Of a stretch of DNA of 11,753 nucleotides, positions 1 to 6,755 are shown one piece after another (positions within the stretch are counted from its first letter, which is position 1; each line of letters begins with the position of its first letter). The DNA lies in the NCBI GenBank assembly GCA_024691045.1, contig JAILOC010000132.1, positions 1 to 11,753 on the forward strand, in the 5' to 3' direction. The position numbers and the translations under genes were made by a program. The notes under the pieces are model-generated. The model did not search any database. It was not told the origin of the DNA and saw only the letters and a list, made by a program, of their open reading frames with translations. This DNA comes from Lachnospiraceae bacterium. Lineage in GTDB: Bacteria; Bacillota_A; Clostridia; Lachnospirales; Lachnospiraceae.

Positions 1-57
1 TGCGCAGCAACGGAGAAATCCGTATCATATTTTTTTAGTCGCGCGATGCGCAGAAAA

Positions 58-62
58 GAGGA
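58..62 (+). promoter_or_regulatory. Ribosome binding site that sets the xylB start
   Basis: GAGGA sits 4 nt upstream of the ATG at 67. An in-frame ATG also exists at 46, but it has no purine-rich site in front of it and would place this GAGGA inside the coding sequence. Starting at 67 also makes the protein begin right at the first FGGY-kinase strand (MLYIGIDLGTS), as in known xylulokinases. Confidence 0.75.
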
Positions 63-66
63 AAAC

Positions 67-1545
67 ATGCTTTATATCGGAATCGATCTTGGTACTTCAG
101 CAGTTAAGCTTCTTCTCCTTTCATCCGAAGGAAAGATCGTAAACATGGTCTCAAGGGAGTATCCCCTTTCATTCCCTCATCCCGGCTGGTCGGAGCAGAA
201 CCCCGTAGACTGGTACGAGCAGTCCATGGAGGGCGTAAAGGAGCTCCTTAAGGGTCAGGATGCATCACAGGTTGCCGGAATCTCATTCGGCGGACAGATG
301 CACGGACTTGTTATCCTTGATGAGAATGATAACGTTATCCGTCCTGCGATCCTTTGGAACGACGGACGTACCGGAGCTGAGACCGATTATCTCAACAATG
401 AGATCGGAAAGGCTAAGCTCACCGAGCTTACCGGAAACATCGCTTTTCCCGGCTTCACCGCTCCCAAGATCCTCTGGGTCAAGAAGAACGAGCCCGACAA
501 TTTTGCCAAGATCGCTAAGATAATGCTTCCCAAGGATTACCTTGCTTACAAGCTTACCGGCGTTCATGCTACCGACGTATCCGATGCATCCGGAATGCTT
601 CTCTTTGACGTTAAGAACCGCACCTGGTCCAAGGAAATGTGCGATATCTGCGGCGTAAAGGAAGAACAGCTTGCCAAGGTTTTCGAGTCCTATGAGTCCA
701 TCGGAACCGTTAAGGCTGATATAGCTGCAGAGCTGGGAATCCCCGCTACCACCATCGTGGCAGCAGGCGCAGGCGACAATGCCGCAGCTGCTGTAGGAAC
801 CGGAACCGTAGGCGACAATGCTTGTAACATTTCCCTCGGAACCTCCGGAACCCTGTTCATTTCATCCAAGAACTACGGTGTTGATGCCAACAATGCTCTT
901 CACTCCTTCGACCATGCTGACGGAACCTATCACATCATGGGATGCATGCTCAGTGCGGCTTCCTGTAACAAGTGGTGGGAGGACGGCATCATCGGAACGG
1001 GGGATTATGCTGCTGAGCAGGCTGCGATCACAAAGCTTGGTGAGAACAATACGTACTTCCTGCCTTACCTCATGGGTGAGAGATCACCTCACAATAACCC
1101 CGATGCCAGAGGAACCTTCATCGGAATGACCATGGATACTTCCCGTGCGGATATGACCCAGGCCGTTCTCGAGGGTGTTGCTTTCGCGTTCCGTGACATG
1201 ATGGAAGCTGCGAGAAGCATCGGCATCAATCCCGAAAGATCCAAGATCTGCGGCGGCGGAGCCAAGAGCCCTCTCTGGAGAAAGATCATGGCTAACGTTC
1301 TGAACGTCAAGATCGATATCCTCGAGGTTGAGGAAGGCCCTTCACTCGGCGGAGCTATGCTTGCCTGCGTAGCAGCCGGAGAGTACAAGAACGTCGAAGA
1401 GATCGCATCCAAGGTTGTCAAGGTGGTTGATACCGTTGAACCGGATAGCGAGCTTGTTGCCAAGTATGAAAAGAAGTATCAGGTATATAAGTCGCTTTAT
1501 CCCCAGTGCAAGCCTCTCTACGACAACATCGTAAAGGCTCAGTAA
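67..1545 (+). CDS. xylB: Xylulokinase (FGGY carbohydrate kinase family)
   Basis: This cytoplasmic enzyme phosphorylates D-xylulose with ATP to D-xylulose 5-phosphate, the step that feeds xylose into the pentose phosphate pathway. The 492-residue length is normal for XylB. Visible motifs, numbered from the ATG at 67, are the N-terminal phosphate loop GIDLGTSAVK (5-14, with Asp7), the substrate-contact stretch GISFGGQMHG (71-80, with Met78-His79), LWNDGRT (96-102), the catalytic aspartate in AGAGDNAA (Asp237, matching the known XylB catalytic Asp), the ATP-site loop SLGTSGT (256-262), and CGGGAKSPLW (395-404) of the second FGGY signature. No residue expected for activity looks missing. Isoleucine codons are almost all ATC here, unlike the ATA-rich downstream genes, which suggests high expression. 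No xylA, xylose transporter or regulator is in the window, and any partner gene would lie upstream of base 1. A strong terminator follows, so it is not cotranscribed with the signalling genes. Another FGGY substrate such as ribulose is possible, but the MHG and NDGRT context favours xylulose. Confidence 0.95.
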   Translation: MLYIGIDLGTSAVKLLLLSSEGKIVNMVSREYPLSFPHPGWSEQNPVDWYEQSMEGVKELLKGQDASQVAGISFGGQMHGLVILDENDNVIRPAILWNDGRTGAETDYLNNEIGKAKLTELTGNIAFPGFTAPKILWVKKNEPDNFAKIAKIMLPKDYLAYKLTGVHATDVSDASGMLLFDVKNRTWSKEMCDICGVKEEQLAKVFESYESIGTVKADIAAELGIPATTIVAAGAGDNAAAAVGTGTVGDNACNISLGTSGTLFISSKNYGVDANNALHSFDHADGTYHIMGCMLSAASCNKWWEDGIIGTGDYAAEQAAITKLGENNTYFLPYLMGERSPHNNPDARGTFIGMTMDTSRADMTQAVLEGVAFAFRDMMEAARSIGINPERSKICGGGAKSPLWRKIMANVLNVKIDILEVEEGPSLGGAMLACVAAGEYKNVEEIASKVVKVVDTVEPDSELVAKYEKKYQVYKSLYPQCKPLYDNIVKAQ

Positions 1546-1565
1546 AGCCCGTATTCAAGCCGTTT

Positions 1566-1604
1566 CTGCCCCGGACGAAATCCCTCGTCCGGGGCAGTTT
1601 TTTT
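1566..1604 (+). terminator. Strong intrinsic terminator after xylB
   Basis: A perfect 13-bp GC-rich stem, CTGCCCCGGACGA (1566-1578) pairing with TCGTCCGGGGCAG (1585-1597), has a 6-nt loop and is followed directly by seven T (1598-1604). It starts 21 nt after the xylB stop and separates xylB from the following operon. Confidence 0.95.
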
Positions 1605-1616
1605 ATGCTTATTTCA

Positions 1617-1645
1617 TTGAGGAAAAAGCCTTCAAATGCTATAAT
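1617..1645 (+). promoter_or_regulatory. Sigma-A type promoter for the signalling/iron operon
   Basis: The -35 element TTGAGG (1617-1622) is separated by exactly 17 bp from a perfect -10 TATAAT (1640-1645). TG at 1637-1638 makes it an extended -10. Transcription should begin near 1652, giving a leader of about 39 nt before the ATG at 1691, with an AGAGGA ribosome binding site at 1678-1683. It lies just after the xylB terminator, so it probably drives the four tightly packed genes to 11475. The leader is too short to hold a known riboswitch class. Confidence 0.8.
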
Positions 1646-1653
1646 AATCATAG
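1639..1653 (+). promoter_or_regulatory. Possible Fur/PerR-family operator overlapping the -10 box
   Basis: CTATAATAATCATAG is a 7-1-7 imperfect palindrome whose arms pair at 6 of 7 positions. By eye it matches the PerR-box consensus TTATAATnATTATAA at 11 of 14 defined positions and the Fur 7-1-7 consensus TGATAATnATTATCA at 9 of 14. A repressor bound here would cover the -10 element and the likely transcription start. The operon it would control ends in a ferrous iron transporter, which makes metal or peroxide control plausible. Caution is needed because TATAAT itself supplies much of the left-arm match. Confidence 0.4.
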
Positions 1654-1690
1654 GTATGCCCATTTTTATATATCATTAGAGGAAACAGTA

Positions 1691-4069
1691 ATGGCAGATT
1701 GGATAATCATAGTTGATGACGACTCTGTGAACCTGAAAATGGCGGGCCGTATCCTCAGTGAATACGGTATGAGAGTCACCGCTCTTAAGTCGGGCTCCGC
1801 ATTCCTGAAATATGTCCGCGAGAACGGAACTCCCGATATTGTACTTCTCGATATCCGCATGCCCGAGATGGACGGCTTCGAGACCCTGACACAGTTCAGG
1901 ATGCTCGAAACAGAGCTCGGATTCATTGAAACCCCGGTTGTATTTCTTACCGCCGATGAGGATAAGGACAGCGAGATGCGCGGATTCAGGATGGGAGTAT
2001 CGGACTTCATCCATAAACCCTTCGACCCCGATATCCTTATTCAGAGGATCGTCAATATAATCGCGTCAAGCAAGAAGCTTCAGAGCGTGGAGCAGAAGGC
2101 AGCTCACGATCTTCTTACCGGCTTCTACAACAAAGAGGCTACAAGAGACAAGCTCTCCATTATGTGTTCCAGAAAGTCCGGGGCACTTCTTATGATCGAC
2201 CTTGACTCGTTCAAGCTGGTCAACGACATCTATGGTCACGACATGGGCGACAAGGTTCTGATCTCTTTTGCAAATATCATGAAGGAACTCTCCGAACCAA
2301 GCGGTACATGCGGCCGTATCGGCGGTGACGAATTCATGATGTTCTATGCGGGGCTCCAGGATGAGAGCGGAGTAGCGGACTTTTCATCAAAGCTTAATTC
2401 AAGACTTCTGGAATCGGCATATGAACTGATGGGCGAGGATATGCATATTCCTCTCGGCGCATCGATCGGTGCCGTATTCGTTCCCGAGCAGGGAACGGAC
2501 TTCGAGAATCTCTTCAATATGGCCGACCAGGCACTGTACATAGTCAAGGATAACGGAAAGCACGGCTACTTCGTAAACCGCGGCGGAAGAACATCCAACG
2601 AGACGGATACCGGATCCGATATCGATCTTAAGACCATGTCCAAGCTCCTTGAAGAGCGCGGGGCCGCTACCAACGTTATGTGGCTCGGTCAGGACGAGTT
2701 CGGAAGTGTTTACAGATACATGATGAGAATTCTGGAGCGTTACGGGATCTATGCCCATAAGGCGCTCTTTACCATCCGCAGGAAGACCGAGGATATTCCG
2801 GATGACCAGAGGGACAAGATGGCGGATGCACTCAGAGAGGTAATACAGTCCAATCTCCGTAATTCGGACATCATGGTCCGAGTGGGTATGGACAGGTTTT
2901 TCCTTTTGCTTCCCGAGCTTACTCCCGAGCATGTTGAAAGGGTAACCGCCAGGATCAAGGGTGCGTGGTCTAAGATGAAGTTTGCGGATATCGCCGAGAT
3001 CATCTGCGAATATGAATCCATCTCTCCTTCCGGAGACAAGGTCAAGTCTGCTACGGATATTGATGCCGAGAGGATCGTCATAGTGGATGATGACGGAACA
3101 AACCTTATGATTGCGGAGCGTATCATCAGAAAAGAAGGAATGGAGGTCAAGTGCCTCAAGTCCGGCAAGGAACTCCTGGATTACCTTTCGGACAATTATG
3201 CGGATCTTGTGCTTCTCGATATCAAGATGCCTGAAATGGATGGCTTCGAGACCATGCAGAAGCTTACCCAGAAGGGCGGACGTGCTTCCAAGATCCCCGT
3301 CATCTTCCTTACTGCCAGCGATGACAACGAAACGGAAGCCAAGGGCTTCTCACTCGGGGCAATGGACTTCATCAGAAAGCCCTTCATCCCCGAGATCCTG
3401 ATAATGAGAGTCAAACATGCCATCCGTCTCATACGTCTTCAGAACCGCCTCAGAAGCGAGGTTAACGAAGAAGTCAGAAAGAATGAAGAACTCTCGATAC
3501 ATATCATACAGGCGCTTGCCGCTGCAGTAGATGCGAAGGATATATATACCAGCGGTCATTCCGAAAGGGTAGCAAAGTATTCGAGGATGATAGCCGAAGA
3601 GATCGGATACGACGAAAACGCCGCCAATAATATCTACATCATGGGTCTTCTCCACGATGTCGGCAAGATAGGAATATCCGATGAGATCATCAATAAAAAG
3701 GGCTCGCTCACGGACGAAGAATATGAGGTCATCAAGACCCACACTTCAAAGGGTGCTAACATTCTCGATTCGATTCCCGAGATGCCGGGACTCAGGACAG
3801 GAGCCAAGTGGCATCACGAAAGATACGACGGCACCGGTTATCCCGACGGCCTTTCCGGCAAGGATATTCCCGAGGAAGCACGTATCATTGCGGTGGCCGA
3901 TTCCTATGATGCAATGACGAGCAGGAGAAGCTACCGTGATGCGCTGCCGCAGGAAGCGGTGAGAAGTGAGCTGGAAAAGGGAATAGGAACCCAGTTCGAT
4001 CCGAGATTTGCCCGGATAATGATCGATAAGATCGATGAAGATACAGACTACCTGATGAGGGAGGGATAA
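1691..4069 (+). CDS. Dual c-di-GMP enzyme: REC-GGDEF-degenerate GGDEF-REC-HD-GYP
   Basis: A 792-residue soluble signalling protein predicted both to make and to break cyclic di-GMP. REC1 spans about 1-126, with acidic pocket Asp9-Asp11, phosphoacceptor Asp54, Thr87 and Lys109. An intact GGDEF domain spans about 136-295 (DLLTGFYN 140-147, metal residue Asp170, signature GGDEF 211-215). The positions of the inhibitory RxxD I-site read Glu202-Gly205, so product feedback at that site is probably absent. A second GGDEF-like fold (about 313-442) has the signature eroded to GMDRF (399-403). REC2 (462-585) is complete, with Asp466-468, Asp510, Thr541 and Lys563. After a helical linker, the HD-GYP phosphodiesterase (605-790) keeps His623, His655-Asp656, Lys659, His684, His708-His709, the GYP triad (716-718) and Asp737. 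I see no membrane segment. It is the first gene of the operon and its two receivers are natural targets for the kinases that follow. Balance between synthesis and hydrolysis may depend on which receiver is phosphorylated; that is inference. The start has a good AGAGGA site 7 nt upstream. Confidence 0.93.
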   Translation: MADWIIIVDDDSVNLKMAGRILSEYGMRVTALKSGSAFLKYVRENGTPDIVLLDIRMPEMDGFETLTQFRMLETELGFIETPVVFLTADEDKDSEMRGFRMGVSDFIHKPFDPDILIQRIVNIIASSKKLQSVEQKAAHDLLTGFYNKEATRDKLSIMCSRKSGALLMIDLDSFKLVNDIYGHDMGDKVLISFANIMKELSEPSGTCGRIGGDEFMMFYAGLQDESGVADFSSKLNSRLLESAYELMGEDMHIPLGASIGAVFVPEQGTDFENLFNMADQALYIVKDNGKHGYFVNRGGRTSNETDTGSDIDLKTMSKLLEERGAATNVMWLGQDEFGSVYRYMMRILERYGIYAHKALFTIRRKTEDIPDDQRDKMADALREVIQSNLRNSDIMVRVGMDRFFLLLPELTPEHVERVTARIKGAWSKMKFADIAEIICEYESISPSGDKVKSATDIDAERIVIVDDDGTNLMIAERIIRKEGMEVKCLKSGKELLDYLSDNYADLVLLDIKMPEMDGFETMQKLTQKGGRASKIPVIFLTASDDNETEAKGFSLGAMDFIRKPFIPEILIMRVKHAIRLIRLQNRLRSEVNEEVRKNEELSIHIIQALAAAVDAKDIYTSGHSERVAKYSRMIAEEIGYDENAANNIYIMGLLHDVGKIGISDEIINKKGSLTDEEYEVIKTHTSKGANILDSIPEMPGLRTGAKWHHERYDGTGYPDGLSGKDIPEEARIIAVADSYDAMTSRRSYRDALPQEAVRSELEKGIGTQFDPRFARIMIDKIDEDTDYLMREG
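4060..4065 (+). promoter_or_regulatory. Ribosome binding site for a GTG start
   Basis: GGAGGG lies 8 nt before GTG at 4074, inside the last codons of the preceding gene, whose stop is at 4067-4069. It supports the GTG start and suggests translational coupling of the two genes. Confidence 0.8.
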
Positions 4070-4073
4070 CAAG

Positions 4074-6755
4074 GTGGACCGAAAAAGCGTACAGGATGAG
4101 ACATATAAACAGTCCCATCTGATAATTCTGATCGTATATACGGTTCTGAGCGTTGTCCTTATTGCCGAATCGTTCATAATGGACTGGGAAAAATGGGCCG
4201 TCATACTGATCACGGCAGTTCTCATTACAGCCTGGTTCATGCATATCAGGAGCATCCTTAGAGACCGTGACAGACTGTGGATATACTCCTGTCTGATGAT
4301 GGTCACTTACTTCTACTACGGCGTTCATCTGACAAGCACCTTTGATATGGCCCTTGTCATGTGCGTTGTCATAGCCATCTACACGATGACCGGCGAAAAA
4401 CCCCTGGTCCGTCTGTGCCAGGTTTTCTATATGGTAACTCTGGGTTTCGACCTTGTTACCATGATCTCAAAGGGTGAAGAGGTCACATCTCTTCTTGTTA
4501 CCAGATCTCTTCTCCACATAGGCATGATCATCCTTTCCGGATGGGTGGCCTGCACGATAATAGATAAGTGGACCAAGGTAATAGGTTCCTCCAGTCAGGA
4601 GATAGAAACTCTCAAAGAGCAGACAGATCGTCTGAACAATTTCCTTGCCAACGTTTCCCATGAGATCCGTACACCCGTCAATGCGGTCATGGGTCTTTCT
4701 TCCGTCCTCGAAAAAGAAGTACTTCCCGAAAATATCGAAGACAACATCAGGGCTATTTCGAACGCGGGTCACAGAGTCGCAGAGCAGATAGGCGATATTC
4801 TTGATTTTACCGAGATAGATATGAACAGGCTTTCCGTCAATAACGAGCCTTATATGATCGACTCGGTCGTTAACGATCTCCTTTCTCAGCTTTCCCATAT
4901 GGACAAGAATGATCTTGATCTCGTCATAGATCTGGATGCATCGGTTCCCGCGGAGCTTCGCGGCGACGGCGAGAAGATCAGGAAAATACTTATTCACCTT
5001 ATCAGCAACGGTTTCAAATACACCAGGGAAGGCGGCGTGTATGTAAGGATCTACTCGGTGCCCCGTGAATACGGTATCAACCTTCTTCTCGAAGTCAAGG
5101 ATACCGGTATCGGAATGAGCGAGTCCGAGGTGGAGCACATCTATGACAAGTTCTACCAGTCTGATTCGAGCAAGACCAGAAGTGTGGGCGGTCTGGGCAT
5201 AGGTATTCCCATTGTCTACGGTTTCGTGACTGCGATGAACGGATTCATGGACATACAGTCAAAACGCGGTGTCGGCACTACCGTCAAGGTCAGCATTCCC
5301 CAGGCTGTTGAGGATAATTCGAAATGTATGTCGGTCCGCAACAGAGATGCAGTCTCTGTAGGCGGTTTCCTCGGATTCATGACCACCGGAAATATCGGTG
5401 TCAGGGAATTCTACATGGATATGATCTCCAATATAGTTGCGGGTCTATATGTTTCTTTCCATCGTATCCAGTCCAGGTCCGAACTTGAAAAGCTCCTTGT
5501 CTCATCGCATATCAGTCACCTGTTTATCGGAACCGGTGAGTATCTTGAAAACAGGGAGTATATCGAAGAACTCTCCAAGACCATTAAGGTTGCGATAATA
5601 CTTGACCGTAACAAGGTCGTCAATTCCGGAAGCATGATCACGCAGATCCCCAAGCCCTTCTATGGCGTGCAGATAGCCAACTTCCTGAACCAGACTATTG
5701 ATGATGGACTTATGGAAGGACACGAGAAGATGATGTGCCCCGGCGTCAAGGTTCTGGTTGTGGACGATGAACCCATGAATCTTCTCGTAGCGAGAGGCAT
5801 ATTCGAATCCTACGGAATGATAGTTGATACGGTTAAAAGCGGAGAAGCTTCGATAGCGAAGTGTGCCGGCGAAGATTACGATATTGTCTTCATGGATCAT
5901 ATGATGCCCGAGATGGACGGTGTGGAAGCGATGAAGAGACTCCGTGTTCAGGCATCGCATATGAAAAAGGATATCTGCATTGTTGCCCTTACCGCAAATG
6001 CGATCAGCTCTGCAAGAGAGATGTTTATGTCGGAGGGCTTCGACGGATTTGTACCCAAGCCCATCGAACTTCCCGAACTTGAAAGAGTTCTCAGGCATGT
6101 ATTGCCCAAGGCGGCCGTACAGTTTGTAGTGGATGACGGCGCAGGAAGAAGCATAGGCGGAAAGAAGGAACCTGCGGCGAATGCAGGTGCGGCCGGAATG
6201 TCAGGAAAGACTGAACCTGTATATGAAAAGGCGGCTGAAAAATCATCCGACGGACAGGCCATTGAACCGGCTTCGGCATCTTCAGTGGTAAACGCTTCCG
6301 CGGGATCGGCATTTACCCCCCTTGATGCGCTCGGCGTTGATACCGCAGCAGGCCTTGCATATTGCGGAGGAGATGAGCAGTTCTACAAGGAACTTCTTGT
6401 GGAATATGCCGGAGATCCCGAAGCAAAGCGCGCGGAACTTACCAAATATTTCGAGACCAAAAACTGGAAGGATTATTCCATCAAGGTTCATGCGATCAAG
6501 AGTACTTCCAAGATGATCGGTGCGATGGATATTTCTTCTCTTGCAAAATTCCTTGAAGATGCTTCCAAGGAGTCCGATGAAGAAAAGGTATTAAGCAAGC
6601 ACTCCGGACTTATGGAGGATTATGGCAAACTCATAAGAACCATCTATAACACGTACGGCGAAGGAAAGAATAAGTCACCTGAGCCCGAGCCTGACAGCGG
6701 AGAAGCCGGTGATGGCGATGTGCTGGAATTTGGTCCGAAGGGTGGTGACTTATGA
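4074..6755 (+). CDS. Membrane hybrid histidine kinase with pseudo-receiver, receiver and HPt
   Basis: An 893-residue multistep phosphorelay kinase starting with GTG, 4 nt after the upstream stop. The first 165 residues hold about six hydrophobic helices (near 15-33, 40-58, 69-86, 90-105, 115-131, 143-163) with short loops, so the signal is probably sensed in or at the membrane. A coiled stretch leads to the HisKA helix with phosphoacceptor His196 in NVSHEIRTP. The ATPase domain shows Asn312 (SNGFKYT), Asp343 (DTGIGM) and the glycine loop GGLGIGI (372-378). A receiver-like region (about 426-545) ends in a KPF motif but has no phosphoacceptor aspartate, so it is a pseudo-receiver. A true receiver follows (557-680), with Asp564-Asp565, phosphoacceptor Asp608, Thr640 and Lys662. 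An Ala/Ser-rich linker (685-745) leads to an HPt domain (about 746-860) with phosphohistidine His806 in VHAIKST. The tail is acidic and proline-rich. Expected relay: His196 to Asp608 to His806 to an outside receiver, plausibly those of the upstream c-di-GMP enzyme. The input signal is unknown. Confidence 0.93.
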   Translation: MDRKSVQDETYKQSHLIILIVYTVLSVVLIAESFIMDWEKWAVILITAVLITAWFMHIRSILRDRDRLWIYSCLMMVTYFYYGVHLTSTFDMALVMCVVIAIYTMTGEKPLVRLCQVFYMVTLGFDLVTMISKGEEVTSLLVTRSLLHIGMIILSGWVACTIIDKWTKVIGSSSQEIETLKEQTDRLNNFLANVSHEIRTPVNAVMGLSSVLEKEVLPENIEDNIRAISNAGHRVAEQIGDILDFTEIDMNRLSVNNEPYMIDSVVNDLLSQLSHMDKNDLDLVIDLDASVPAELRGDGEKIRKILIHLISNGFKYTREGGVYVRIYSVPREYGINLLLEVKDTGIGMSESEVEHIYDKFYQSDSSKTRSVGGLGIGIPIVYGFVTAMNGFMDIQSKRGVGTTVKVSIPQAVEDNSKCMSVRNRDAVSVGGFLGFMTTGNIGVREFYMDMISNIVAGLYVSFHRIQSRSELEKLLVSSHISHLFIGTGEYLENREYIEELSKTIKVAIILDRNKVVNSGSMITQIPKPFYGVQIANFLNQTIDDGLMEGHEKMMCPGVKVLVVDDEPMNLLVARGIFESYGMIVDTVKSGEASIAKCAGEDYDIVFMDHMMPEMDGVEAMKRLRVQASHMKKDICIVALTANAISSAREMFMSEGFDGFVPKPIELPELERVLRHVLPKAAVQFVVDDGAGRSIGGKKEPAANAGAAGMSGKTEPVYEKAAEKSSDGQAIEPASASSVVNASAGSAFTPLDALGVDTAAGLAYCGGDEQFYKELLVEYAGDPEAKRAELTKYFETKNWKDYSIKVHAIKSTSKMIGAMDISSLAKFLEDASKESDEEKVLSKHSGLMEDYGKLIRTIYNTYGEGKNKSPEPEPDSGEAGDGDVLEFGPKGGDL

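Noticed and set aside
10..36. Small hairpin ACGGA-GAAA-TCCGT (10-23) followed by a T run (30-36), possibly the end of an upstream terminator
   Set aside because: The stem is only 5 bp and the T run begins 7 nt after it, so it does not have intrinsic-terminator form. Too little upstream sequence is present to judge.
46..66. Upstream in-frame ATG giving a xylB protein 7 residues longer
   Set aside because: It has no ribosome binding site and adds a basic, unconserved MRRKEEN leader. The ATG at 67 has GAGGA in front and matches the family N-terminus.
1605..1690. Riboswitch (for example c-di-GMP responsive) in the operon leader
   Set aside because: The predicted leader is about 39 nt and shows no stable structure, too short for known riboswitch classes.
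4467..5138. 223-codon open frame on the minus strand
   Set aside because: It is antisense to the first hybrid kinase, with no domain, no ribosome binding site and no room for a promoter.
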